From Paraburkholderia silvatlantica (GTDB lineage Bacteria > Pseudomonadota > Gammaproteobacteria > Burkholderiales > Burkholderiaceae): a stretch of 64,000 nucleotides of DNA. The position numbers and the translations under genes are program-made. Of this stretch, positions 45,681-53,881 are shown piece by piece. The notes under the pieces are model-generated. The model worked only from the letters and a program-made list of their open reading frames with translations, did not search any database and was not told the origin of the DNA. The stretch lies in NCBI RefSeq assembly GCF_003096715.1, contig NZ_QEOL01000002.1, positions 310,001 through 374,000 on the forward strand, in the 5' to 3' direction. The first letter of the stretch is position 1, and each line of letters opens with the position of its first letter.

Positions 45681-45735
45681 CAATTCACAGGCTGCACACA
45701 GGCAGTCCACAAGTTATCCAGAGTGTTGTCCACAG
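45681..45735 (+). repeat. DnaA-box-like array, copy B
   Basis: Same length and motif phasing as copy A, 120 bases downstream. Boxes four and five are TTATCCAGA and TTGTCCACA, each 8 of 9 to TTATCCACA; the others are weaker. The copy ends about 60 bases before the TACAAT of the MCE operon. Confidence 0.7.
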
Positions 45736-45796
45736 TTCGCCTCGTCTCCGGGAGCCGGCCGTGCGCTTTCGGACCGACGAAACGGGGCGCGTTCGC

Positions 45797-45802
45797 TACA
45801 AT
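45797..45802 (+). promoter_or_regulatory. Candidate -10 element of the MCE transporter operon
   Basis: TACAAT lies 33 bases before the TTG start at 45835. With 17-base spacing the -35 would be CCGACG, a weak match, which suggests activator dependence or a modest promoter. Confidence 0.45.
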
Positions 45803-45834
45803 GTTTGCTCACCCCGTCCGTCGAGTGCTTATCC

Positions 45835-46968
45835 TTGAATCAAGACACGCCGCCCGGCCTTGAAGTCTCGGCCGGCACCCGCGGAAAGACCGTGCGCCTG
45901 TCAGGCCAGTGGACAGCGCTCGCGCTCGCGCGCGACCGCGACCAGGGCGGCGCCGCGCGCCGTCTGCGGGCGCTCGCCGAAGAGCACATCGGCGAATGGG
46001 ACCTCTCGGGCGTCGAGCGCATGGACCATGTGGGCGGCCAGGCGCTCTGGCGCGTCTGGGGCCACAAGCTGCCGTCCGACCTCGTCGACCTCACGCAAAC
46101 GCAGCGCGACATCTTCGAGCGCATCGCCCTGCTCGACTCCGTGCGCGAGCCGGCGGAGCGCGTCGTGCGCATCGATCCGGTCACGCAGCTCGGCCTCGCG
46201 ATCTTCTCGTTCTTCGACCACCTGTACGGCGGCATCGCCATGTTCGGGCGCGTGATCCTCGATCTGCTGCTGGTGGTGCGCAAGCCCAGGGTCACGCCCT
46301 GGATCGAGATTTCGGCGAACATCTACAACGCCGGCGCGCGCGCGCTGCCGATCACGGCGCTCGTGGCGTTTCTGATCGGCATCGTGCTGTCGTACCTCTC
46401 GGCGCAGCAATTGCGCCTCTTCGGCGCGAACCAGTACATCGTCAATATCCTCGGCCTCGCCGTGATCCGTGAACTCGGGCCCGTGCTCTCGGCGATTCTC
46501 GTGGCGGGGCGCTCGGGCTCGGCCATCACGGCGCAGATCGGCGTGATGCGCGTGACTGAGGAACTCGACGCCATGCGCGTGATGGGCATCTCGCACGGCC
46601 TGCGCCTGATCCTGCCGCGCGTGATCGCGCTCGGCGTCGCCATGCCGCTGCTCGTGATCTGGACCGACATCATTGCGTTGCTAGGCGGCGCGATCGCGGC
46701 GAAGATCGTGCTGGGCATCGACATTTCGTGGTTCATGCGCTCGATGCCCAGCGTCGTGCCGATCGCGAATCTGTGGATCGGCCTCGGCAAAGGGGTGGCG
46801 TTCGGCATGCTGGTGGCGATCGTGGGCTGTCACTTCGGCTTTCGCATCAAGGCGAATTCGCAGAGCCTGGGCGAGGGCACGACCACGTCGGTCGTCACGT
46901 CGATCACGATCGTGATCCTCGCCGACGCCGTGTTCGCGATCCTGTTCCAGAACGTGGGGCTTTCATGA
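45835..46968 (+). CDS. MlaE-family ABC permease with N-terminal STAS-like domain
   Basis: A 377-residue inner-membrane permease of an MCE/Mla-type phospholipid transporter. Residues about 1-100 form a STAS-like soluble domain (VRLSGQWTALALARDRDQ ... WDLSGVERMDHVGGQALWR). A MlaE core with five to six helices follows, including LGPVLSAILVAGRSGSAITAQIG and EELDAMRVMGI. A fused STAS domain is known in this family and replaces the separate MlaB. Start is TTG 45835; the frame is open further upstream but over the repeat arrays. It overlaps the ATPase gene by ATGA. Confidence 0.9.
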   Translation: MNQDTPPGLEVSAGTRGKTVRLSGQWTALALARDRDQGGAARRLRALAEEHIGEWDLSGVERMDHVGGQALWRVWGHKLPSDLVDLTQTQRDIFERIALLDSVREPAERVVRIDPVTQLGLAIFSFFDHLYGGIAMFGRVILDLLLVVRKPRVTPWIEISANIYNAGARALPITALVAFLIGIVLSYLSAQQLRLFGANQYIVNILGLAVIRELGPVLSAILVAGRSGSAITAQIGVMRVTEELDAMRVMGISHGLRLILPRVIALGVAMPLLVIWTDIIALLGGAIAAKIVLGIDISWFMRSMPSVVPIANLWIGLGKGVAFGMLVAIVGCHFGFRIKANSQSLGEGTTTSVVTSITIVILADAVFAILFQNVGLS

Positions 46969-47900
46969 GCACGACTGGCACGACGGTTACGACGATCGAG
47001 ACGAAAACGACCGGCACGATCACCACGCCGCTCAAGGAGGTCGCGCAGGATCTGCCGCTGCCGGCCATCGGCGAGCCGGTGATCGAGGTTCACAACCTCT
47101 CGAAGCGCTATGGGCGCAACATCGTCCATCAGCACCTGAATCTGGAAATTCGCCGCGGCGAGATCGTCACGCTGGTGGGCGGCTCGGGCTCGGGCAAGAC
47201 CACGCTCGTGCGCCAGATCCTCGGGCTCGAAAAGCCGACCTCGGGCACCATCAAGATGTTCGGCGAGAACATCACGACCATCGACGCCGAGCGCGCCCGC
47301 CTCATGCGCACGCGCACCGGCATGCTGTTCCAGCAAGGCGCGCTGTTCTCGTCGCTCACGGTGTTCGACAACATTGCCCAGCCCGTGCGCGAGCTCGGCA
47401 AGGTGCCGGCAGCCCTGCTGCGCGACATCGTGATGCTCAAGCTCGAAATGGTGGGGCTGCCGTGCAAGCACGCCTCGAAAATGCCGGCCGCGCTCTCGGG
47501 CGGCATGGTCAAACGCGTGGGCCTCGCGCGCGCGATCGTGCTGGAGCCGGAGCTGCTCTTTCTCGACGAGCCCACGGCCGGGCTCGACCCGCGCTCCTCC
47601 GACGAAGTGGTGGAGCTCATCAGCACGCTGCACCGGGCGTTGGGGCTCACCGTCGTGCTCGTCACGCACGACCTCGACGCCATGGTCGCGCTTTCCACGC
47701 GCGTGGCCGTGCTGGCCGAGCGCCGGGTGCTCGTGGCCGCGCCCGTGGAGGAGGCGGCGAGCGTCGATCATCCGTTCATCCGCGAGTACTTTCTGGGCAT
47801 GCGCGGCCGCCGCGCGCTCCAGGCGCTGCCGCCCGAGCGGCGCGCGAAGCTGCCGCCGGCGGCGCTCGCTCCCGCAGCCGTGGGGTACAAGCCGTGGTAG
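46965..47900 (+). CDS. ABC transporter ATP-binding protein, MlaF type
   Basis: A 311-residue ATPase of the MCE lipid transporter. After a Thr-rich start of about 35 residues come Walker A VGGSGSGKTTLVRQ, the Q-loop MLFQQGALFSSLTVFDN, signature LSGGMVKRVGLARAI and Walker B LLFLDEPTAGLDP with the H-loop VTHDLDAM. The FQQGALFSSL stretch is typical of MlaF-like ATPases. Starts by ATGA overlap with the permease gene and is followed 82 bases later by the MlaD gene. Confidence 0.93.
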   Translation: MSTTGTTVTTIETKTTGTITTPLKEVAQDLPLPAIGEPVIEVHNLSKRYGRNIVHQHLNLEIRRGEIVTLVGGSGSGKTTLVRQILGLEKPTSGTIKMFGENITTIDAERARLMRTRTGMLFQQGALFSSLTVFDNIAQPVRELGKVPAALLRDIVMLKLEMVGLPCKHASKMPAALSGGMVKRVGLARAIVLEPELLFLDEPTAGLDPRSSDEVVELISTLHRALGLTVVLVTHDLDAMVALSTRVAVLAERRVLVAAPVEEAASVDHPFIREYFLGMRGRRALQALPPERRAKLPPAALAPAAVGYKPW

Positions 47901-47982
47901 GCACCGCGCACGCCCCTATCCGGCCCGACCGGCTCAACCGGCTTGACCAGCGTCTGGCGGCCGCCAAAGAAGGAATCTGACG

Positions 47983-48948
47983 ATGGAAAACAAACCGCAT
48001 GCGTTCTGGGCGGGCATGTTCACGATAGGGCTGCTGATCGTGATCGCGCTTGTCGTCATCTTCTTCAGCGCCGATCGGGCCGTGCGCGTGCCGTACGACC
48101 TCATTTCGCGCTCGAGCGTGACAGGCCTCTATCCGGACGCGGCGGTGCGTTTTCGCGGTATCGACGTGGGCAAGGTGCAGTCGATCAAGTTCGATACCCA
48201 GCATCCGGGCCAGATCCGCATTCGCATCCTTGTCGACCAGAAGGCGCCGATGACGCGCTCCACCTTCGGCTCGCTCGCGCTGCAGGGCGTGACGGGCATC
48301 GCGTTCGTGCAGCTCGACGACAACGGCGTCGACCTCTCGCCGCTGCATTCTTCGCCGGCGCACGTGGCCGAACTGCCGCTGCGCCCGGGCTTGCTCGACC
48401 AGCTCCAGCGCCGCGGCGACGCGCTCCTGCGCAAGCTCGACAACATTGCCGGCGATATCGACGAAATGCTCTCCGAGGACAACCGCAAGCAGGTGATGCA
48501 GGCCGTGAACAGCCTGCAGCAGGCCGCGAGCAGCGTGAACGTGCTCGCCGAGCAGCTCCAGCCCGCCACGAAGCAGCTGCCGGGCGCGGTGACGCAACTG
48601 CAGCACACCCTGCAGTCGACCAACACGCTCATCACGAGCATGAACCGGCCGGACGGCCCGTTCCAGACCAACCTCAACAAGGCCGGCACCGCGGCGGCCC
48701 AGGCGGGCGCGGCGCTCACCTCGATCGACGCCTCGATCCAGGACCTGTCGGCGCGCGTGGGCTACGACACGCTGCCACGCGTCGACTCGCTCACCGACGA
48801 CGTGCGCTCGGCCATGCGTGCCGTGGACCGCGCGGCGGGCACGTTCAGTACGAGTCCGCGCAGCGTGCTGTTCGGCGGCGCGCCGCAGCCGGCGCCCGGG
48901 CCCGGCGAGGCGGGCTTTGCATGGCCGGCTACTGCGGGCGCGAAGTAG
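47983..48948 (+). CDS. MCE-domain substrate-binding protein, MlaD type
   Basis: A 321-residue periplasmic protein anchored by an N-terminal helix (AFWAGMFTIGLLIVIALVVIFF). The single MCE domain is at about residues 38-120 (VTGLYPDAAVRFRGIDVGKVQSI, LQGVTGIAFVQLDD). A long helical and Gln/Ala-rich C-terminal region follows, which in relatives builds a tunnel for lipid movement. AAAGAAGGA precedes ATG 47983. Third gene of the operon. Confidence 0.92.
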   Translation: MENKPHAFWAGMFTIGLLIVIALVVIFFSADRAVRVPYDLISRSSVTGLYPDAAVRFRGIDVGKVQSIKFDTQHPGQIRIRILVDQKAPMTRSTFGSLALQGVTGIAFVQLDDNGVDLSPLHSSPAHVAELPLRPGLLDQLQRRGDALLRKLDNIAGDIDEMLSEDNRKQVMQAVNSLQQAASSVNVLAEQLQPATKQLPGAVTQLQHTLQSTNTLITSMNRPDGPFQTNLNKAGTAAAQAGAALTSIDASIQDLSARVGYDTLPRVDSLTDDVRSAMRAVDRAAGTFSTSPRSVLFGGAPQPAPGPGEAGFAWPATAGAK

Positions 48949-49027
48949 GCCGCGACGCCGCCTTACGCGACACCATTCGACGCACTTTCGCGCGGTGCAT
49001 GCGCCGCGCGCCAAAGAAGGAAACGCA

Positions 49028-49696
49028 ATGTCACGCACATCACGCCTGCCACGATCGATGCAACGCGCCGCAACCGCCGGCTCGGCCTTGCTGGCGGCGC
49101 TCGCGCTCGGTGCGCTCCTCGCCGCCTGCGCGGGCAGTTCGGCTTCGATCAACGAGGCTCGCTACGACCTCGGGCTGCAGTCGTCGCAGGAAGCGCAGGC
49201 CGCTCCCGCGGCGCCTGGCGCGCCGGGTGCCCGGCCGCTTCTGAAGGTGCTGGCCGTGAGCGCGCCGCCGCCGCTCGATAACGACGGCATCCTCTACCGG
49301 ATGAATTTCGACTCGCAGCGCACGGCGCGCTACGCGAACAGCCGCTGGACGATGTCGCCCGCGCGGCTGCTCACGGAACGCCTTCGCACGTCGCTCGGCG
49401 CGCACGCGACGGTGCTCGCGGGCGGCGACGCCGTGCAGGCGCCGATGCTCAAGGTCGAACTGTACGAGTTCGAGCAGGTGTTCGAGAGCCCGACGCAAAG
49501 CGCGGGCGTGCTGGCTGCGCGCGCAACGCTCATGCAGGGCGGCAGGGTGCTGGCGCAGCGCTCGTTCGCCACGCGCGCGCCGGCGCCCACGCCGGACGCC
49601 GCGGGCGGCGTGCGCGCGCTGCAGGCGGCCAGCGACGATTTCGCCAGGCAACTGGGCACGTGGCTGAGCACGCAGTCGTTCGCGGGCACGCCTTGA
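49028..49696 (+). CDS. ABC-type transport auxiliary lipoprotein (PqiC-like)
   Basis: A 222-residue outer-membrane-type lipoprotein. The signal peptide ends in lipobox LLAAC (Cys about residue 34). The mature part has RPLLKVLAVSAPPPLDNDGILYRM, and a C-terminal stretch (MLKVELYEFEQVFESPT) of the ABC-type transport auxiliary component family. Such proteins connect MCE tunnels to the outer membrane. AAAGAAGGA precedes ATG 49028. Fourth gene of the MCE operon. Confidence 0.88.
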   Translation: MSRTSRLPRSMQRAATAGSALLAALALGALLAACAGSSASINEARYDLGLQSSQEAQAAPAAPGAPGARPLLKVLAVSAPPPLDNDGILYRMNFDSQRTARYANSRWTMSPARLLTERLRTSLGAHATVLAGGDAVQAPMLKVELYEFEQVFESPTQSAGVLAARATLMQGGRVLAQRSFATRAPAPTPDAAGGVRALQAASDDFARQLGTWLSTQSFAGTP

Positions 49697-49765
49697 GGGG
49701 CATCAACAGGCGTCGCGCGATTTCAATGCGCGGCGTGGCATCGGGGGCAAGGGCGGGGTAGCGGC

Positions 49766-51226
49766 ATGATCGAAGCGGGACGGCTCCGGCTGCGCGCCCC
49801 GCACGGCGGGCGGCGCGGGATGGACGGCGACGAGGGTGGCCGAAGCGGCGGTCAGGGCGGTGGTCAGAGCGGTGGCCAGAGCGGTGGCCGAAGCGGCGGT
49901 CAGAGCGGTGGCCAGGGCGGTGGTCAAGGCAGCAGCCAGGGCGCCGGCGACGCACGTGGTGCGATCGCCGGCGGCGACACGCCCGCGCCCGCGTCATCAG
50001 CGCCATTGCCATCGCCATTGCCATCGCCATTGCCATCGCCTGCCGCCGCGCGCGAGCCCTTGCCGGGCCAGGCCTCGACGCTCTCGCGCCAGTCGCTCGC
50101 GCTTTACACGGCGCTGATCGTCTACGGCTCGTGGTATCCGTTCTCCGGCTGGCGCTCGCTCGGCCTCAGTCCCTTCGCCTATCTCGGCGATCCGTGGCCA
50201 CGCTACTGGACGGTATTCGACATCGTCACCAACGTGCTCGGCTACATGCCGTTCGGCGCGCTCGCCGTGCTCGCCGCGTGGCCGCGCTGGCGCGGCTGGA
50301 TCGCGGTGCTGCTCGCCGCCATTGCGGGCACGCTGCTCTCGGGCATCATGGAGGCCGTGCAGACCTGGCTGCCCACGCGCGTCGCGTCCAATCTCGATCT
50401 CGCCTCGAATGCGCTCGGTGCGCTGCTCGGCGCGCTCGTGGCGGCGCCCGCCACCGGCGCGCTGCTCGAGCGCGGCTTCCTGCGCCGCCTGCGCTTTCGC
50501 TGGTTCGAGCGCGACGCGGCCGTGCTGATGGTGCTCGCGGGGCTTTGGCCGTTCGCGACGATGTACCCCACGCCGCGCCTGTTCGGCCTCGGCGAGTGGG
50601 CGCGTGCGCTCTGGCAGCGCCTCGACGGCTCCATGCAGGATGCCGTGCTCGCCTGGACGCCCGCCGCCTGGCATCTGCGCTCGCTGCCCGATATGCTCGC
50701 CGCGCGGCTGCCCGATAGCGGCTGGGAAGCCATCGTCACGACGCTGAACCTGTTCGGCGCGGCGGCGTTCGCGACGCTCCCCATGCGCTCCCGCGCGCCG
50801 CGCGCGCGGCTCGTCATCGCGCTCATCGTCGTGACGCTCGCCGTCAAGGTGGGCGCGACCTTTCTGCAGTCGCAAAGCGGGCTGATCTTCGACTGGGCGA
50901 CGCCGGGGGCGCTTGCGGGCCTCGTGTGGGGCACGCTTCTCGCGTTTCTCGCCTTGCGCCTGCCGCGCGCCGTGCGCGCAGCGGCGGCGACGTTTGCGCT
51001 CGCAGTGGCGCTTGCGTTCGTGAACGTGTTGCCCGTGAACCCCTACTTCGACGTCGTGCTCGCGGACTGGCGGCAGGGCCGCTACCTGCACTTCAACGGC
51101 CTCGCGCGCTGGCTCGCATGGACGTGGCCCTGGGCCGCGCTCGCGTGGACGGCGTTCTCGCTCGAACGCGCGTGGCTCGTGCGGCGCGCGCGCCGGGCCG
51201 CGAAGCGCGCCCGCCGCGACCGGTGA
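49766..51226 (+). CDS. VanZ-family membrane protein with low-complexity N-terminus
   Basis: A 486-residue membrane protein. From about residue 105 it matches VanZ-like proteins (LALYTALIVYGSWYPFSGWR, IVTNVLGYMPFGALAVL, LSGIMEAVQTWLPTRVASNLDLASN), with about nine membrane segments. The first 100 residues are atypical: repeats of a GQ/SG unit (about 49834-49940) and three copies of an LPSP-type unit (50002-50037), both from 12-bp tandem repeats. Function of VanZ relatives outside glycopeptide resistance is unclear. A later start is possible but no better ribosome binding site is seen. Confidence 0.82.
   Translation: MIEAGRLRLRAPHGGRRGMDGDEGGRSGGQGGGQSGGQSGGRSGGQSGGQGGGQGSSQGAGDARGAIAGGDTPAPASSAPLPSPLPSPLPSPAAAREPLPGQASTLSRQSLALYTALIVYGSWYPFSGWRSLGLSPFAYLGDPWPRYWTVFDIVTNVLGYMPFGALAVLAAWPRWRGWIAVLLAAIAGTLLSGIMEAVQTWLPTRVASNLDLASNALGALLGALVAAPATGALLERGFLRRLRFRWFERDAAVLMVLAGLWPFATMYPTPRLFGLGEWARALWQRLDGSMQDAVLAWTPAAWHLRSLPDMLAARLPDSGWEAIVTTLNLFGAAAFATLPMRSRAPRARLVIALIVVTLAVKVGATFLQSQSGLIFDWATPGALAGLVWGTLLAFLALRLPRAVRAAAATFALAVALAFVNVLPVNPYFDVVLADWRQGRYLHFNGLARWLAWTWPWAALAWTAFSLERAWLVRRARRAAKRARRDR
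49834..49940. repeat. In-frame 12-bp tandem repeat in the VanZ gene
   Basis: About nine imperfect 12-bp units of the type GGTGGCCAGAGC encode Gly-Gln-Ser-Gly repeats in the N-terminus of the VanZ-family protein. Being a multiple of three, copy changes would keep the frame. A second 12-bp unit (GCCATTGCCATC, three perfect copies at 50002-50037) follows nearby. Confidence 0.85.
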
Positions 51227-51393
51227 GGGCGCGCGGCGCTCGCCTGAGCGTTCACGCCGCGCTCGTTATAATCGACCGGATCGACGCGCTGCCGCGCTCG
51301 CGCGCCGCGCAATGCAACGCAATGCCCCGCGGCGGGCTACACGCTTTCAGCAAGCCTGCGCTCACTGCACGACACTCACCGGTGCCTCACGCC

Positions 51394-51720
51394 ATGACCG
51401 ATTCGTTCTACAAGTACCACGTCTTTTTCTGCCTGAACCAGCGCGAGCCCGGCGCGGACCGCCCGAGCTGCGCGAATTGCAACGCGCAGGCCATGCAGGA
51501 GTACGCGAAGAAGCGCGTGAAGCAGCTGGGTCTCGCAGGCGCAGGCCAGGTGCGCATCAACAAGGCGGGCTGTCTCGACCGCTGCGAGGAGGGCCCGACC
51601 GTCGTCGTGTATCCGGAAGGCACGTGGTACACGTATGTCGACGAGAGCGACATCGACGAAATCGTCGTCTCGCATCTGCAGAACGGCCAGGTGGTCGAGC
51701 GCCTGAAGATCGATCGCTGA
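51394..51720 (+). CDS. Thioredoxin-like [2Fe-2S] ferredoxin
   Basis: A 108-residue thioredoxin-fold [2Fe-2S] ferredoxin. Likely cluster Cys are in HVFFCLNQREPG, then SCANCNAQA, and later NKAGCLDRCEEGP, a pattern of the (2Fe-2S) ferredoxin family; the stretch PTVVVYPEGTWYTYVD is also typical. ATG 51394 is used; the frame is open upstream into the VanZ gene. The downstream hydrolase gene is 47 bases away in the same direction. Electron partner unknown. Confidence 0.9.
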   Translation: MTDSFYKYHVFFCLNQREPGADRPSCANCNAQAMQEYAKKRVKQLGLAGAGQVRINKAGCLDRCEEGPTVVVYPEGTWYTYVDESDIDEIVVSHLQNGQVVERLKIDR

Positions 51721-51767
51721 TTGCCCCCAATGCACGGCCAAACAGTAGCCGTAAGGACTGCCGCACG

Positions 51768-52400
51768 ATGAACGCCCAGACACAAAAATTCCAGATCGAC
51801 GGTCCCGTCGGCAAGATCGAATGCGCGCTCGACGTGCCCGACGCCGGCACGACGCCGCGCGGCATTGCGCTCGTCGCGCATCCGCATCCGCTCTTTGGCG
51901 GCACGATGGACAACAAGGTTGCGCAGACGCTCGCGCGCACGCTCGTGCAGCTCGGCTACACGACCTGGCGCTCGAACTTTCGCGGCGTGGGCGAAACGGC
52001 AGGCACGCACGACAACGGCATCGGCGAACAGGACGATCTGCTCGAACTCATCGCTTACATGCGCGCGCAACCGGGCCAGGCCGACGTGCCACTCGTGCTC
52101 GCGGGCTTTTCGTTCGGCACCTTCGTGCTCTCGCACGTTGCGAAGCGCTATCTCGAGGCGGGTGGCGCGATCGAGCGCATGGTGTTCGTCGGCACGGCTG
52201 CGAGCCGGTGGGAAGTCGCGCCCGTGCGCGCCGACACGCTCGTGATCCACGGCGAACTCGACGACACTGTGCCGATTCTCTCGGTGTACGAATGGGCGCG
52301 TCCGCAGGAATTGCCGATCGTCGTGATTCCGGGGGCAGAACATTTCCTGCACCGCAAGCTGCATATCCTGAAGCGCATCATCGTCGAAGCGTGGCGCTGA
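51768..52400 (+). CDS. Alpha/beta hydrolase
   Basis: A 210-residue alpha/beta hydrolase of the small YsgA/dienelactone-hydrolase-like group. Visible are HPHPLFGGTMDNKVA, the nucleophile elbow GFSFGTFVLS (Ser), the acid in IHGELDDTVPI and the His in PGAEHFLHRKL. A GTAAGGAC motif precedes ATG 51768. It follows the ferredoxin gene closely. Function unknown. Confidence 0.88.
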   Translation: MNAQTQKFQIDGPVGKIECALDVPDAGTTPRGIALVAHPHPLFGGTMDNKVAQTLARTLVQLGYTTWRSNFRGVGETAGTHDNGIGEQDDLLELIAYMRAQPGQADVPLVLAGFSFGTFVLSHVAKRYLEAGGAIERMVFVGTAASRWEVAPVRADTLVIHGELDDTVPILSVYEWARPQELPIVVIPGAEHFLHRKLHILKRIIVEAWR

Positions 52401-52535
52401 TGTGTCGGGCCCGCTGTTTCGGGGCCCGATGCAAGCCGTTCGTCACCCCGCGTATGCCGGGCGAAATGCGTGAAAAATGCACGACAGGTATGCGCAAACG
52501 TGTGACATAGCGAAAATTCGCCACGACGTGGCGCG

Positions 52536-52541
52536 TATAAT
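52536..52541 (+). promoter_or_regulatory. Candidate -10 of the DD-carboxypeptidase operon
   Basis: A perfect TATAAT lies about 130 bases before the ATG at 52670. No good -35 is seen at the usual distance, so promoter strength is uncertain. Confidence 0.45.
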
Positions 52542-52669
52542 GTTCGCCAATTTTGTGCTTGCTGCGCCGCGACCGGCGTATGCACGGCACCGGCATTCCG
52601 GCTTTCACCGACCGTGCGCCGTCTGGCGCGCTACGTTCATCCCGTCCCAATTCAGCCCGACCTGAACCT

Positions 52670-53881
52670 ATGCGTTTTCTCTCCTCCGGCCAACCGTCTT
52701 CTTTCGTTCCTTCCTCCGTCGTTCGCAACGTCACGCTCGCAGCGCTCTTGCCCGCCTCGCTTCTCGCGAGCGCGTTCGCGCAGGTGCCGCCTCCTGCCGT
52801 GAATGCGCGCTCGTGGGTGCTCGTGGACGCCACCGCGAACCAGGTGCTCGCCTCCGGCAATGCCGATGAGCGCGTCGAGCCCGCATCGCTCACGAAACTC
52901 ATGACCGCGTACCTCGTGTTCGAGGCGCTGCAGAGCAAGAAGATCTCGATGGATCAGGTCATCGAGCCGAGCGTAGCCGTGCGCCGCGTGAAGAACGACG
53001 AGTCGCGCATGTTCATCGAAGCGAACAAGCCGGTCTCGGTGCATGACCTCGTGTACGGCATGATCGTGCAGTCGGGCAACGACGCGGCCATCGCGCTGGC
53101 CGAACTCGTGGGCGGCAGCGAAGCGAACTTCGTCAACATGATGAATGCCGAAGCGCAGAAGCTCGGCATGACGCACACGCACTTCGCCGACGTCAACGGC
53201 ATGCCCGACCCGAATCACTACACGACGGCGGGCGACCTTGCCACGCTCTCCGCGCGCCTGATTCGCGACTATCCCGAGTACTACGAAATCTTCTCGGTCA
53301 AGGAATTCAAGTACAACAACATCAAGCAGCCCAACCGCAACCGCCTGCTGTGGATCGACCCGACGGTCGACGGCCTGAAGACCGGCCACACGCAAGCCGC
53401 GGGCTACTGCCTGATCGCCTCGGCGAAGCGTCCGCTCGCGGGCGGCGGCAACCGCCGCCTCGTCTCGGTGATGATGGGCGAGCAGAAGGAACACGACCGC
53501 GTGCAGGACAGCCTGAAGATGCTGAACTACGGCTATAGCGCGTACGACACCACGCGCATCTATCAGGCGAACCAGGCTGTGGCGACGCCGCGCGTCTACA
53601 AGGGTACGCTCGACGCCGTGAAGGTCGGCGTGCAGAAGGATCAGTTCGTCACGCTGCCCAAGGGCGCCGCCGACAAGGCGAAGCCGCAGGTCGAACTCAC
53701 GAGCCCGCTGATCGCGCCGCTCACCGTCGGCCAGCAGATCGGCTCGGCGAAGTTCGTGGGCGCGGACGGCAAGGTGCTCGCGCAGGTGCCGCTCGTCGCG
53801 CTCGAAGCCGTGCCGCAGGCCGGTATCGTCGGCCGCGTGTGGGATTCGCTCATGCTCATGGTCAACAAGAAGAAGTCATGA
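52670..53881 (+). CDS. D-alanyl-D-alanine carboxypeptidase (PBP5/6 type)
   Basis: A 403-residue penicillin-binding protein that trims peptidoglycan stem peptides. A signal peptide ends after SAFAQ (about residue 38). The catalytic motifs are S73-L-T-K76, S135-G-N137 and K237-T-G239, as in PBP5. A C-terminal beta domain and a short amphipathic end (VGRVWDSLMLMVNKKKS) anchor it to the inner membrane. It overlaps the decayed transaminase gene by ATGA; in relatives it forms a dac-dat-ybeD-lipB-lipA block. Confidence 0.95.
   Translation: MRFLSSGQPSSFVPSSVVRNVTLAALLPASLLASAFAQVPPPAVNARSWVLVDATANQVLASGNADERVEPASLTKLMTAYLVFEALQSKKISMDQVIEPSVAVRRVKNDESRMFIEANKPVSVHDLVYGMIVQSGNDAAIALAELVGGSEANFVNMMNAEAQKLGMTHTHFADVNGMPDPNHYTTAGDLATLSARLIRDYPEYYEIFSVKEFKYNNIKQPNRNRLLWIDPTVDGLKTGHTQAAGYCLIASAKRPLAGGGNRRLVSVMMGEQKEHDRVQDSLKMLNYGYSAYDTTRIYQANQAVATPRVYKGTLDAVKVGVQKDQFVTLPKGAADKAKPQVELTSPLIAPLTVGQQIGSAKFVGADGKVLAQVPLVALEAVPQAGIVGRVWDSLMLMVNKKKS

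Larger units (their letters stand above)
45494..45834. other. birA / MCE-transporter divergent region
   Basis: This 341-base gap carries two 55-bp direct repeats of DnaA-box-like motifs (45561-45615 and 45681-45735) plus a promoter-like TACAAT at 45797-45802 for the plus-strand operon. No gene is present; an apparent minus-strand extension of birA is produced by the repeats. Confidence 0.75.

Noticed and set aside
45494..45733. N-terminal extension of birA (80 residues) that could look like a DNA-binding domain
   Set aside because: The extension contains two similar peptide stretches produced by the DnaA-box-like repeats, not a winged helix, and the family start lies at 45493.
45556..45834. 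Upstream extension of the MlaE-type permease
   Set aside because: The open frame crosses both repeat arrays and the candidate -10; the STAS-like domain begins after the TTG at 45835.
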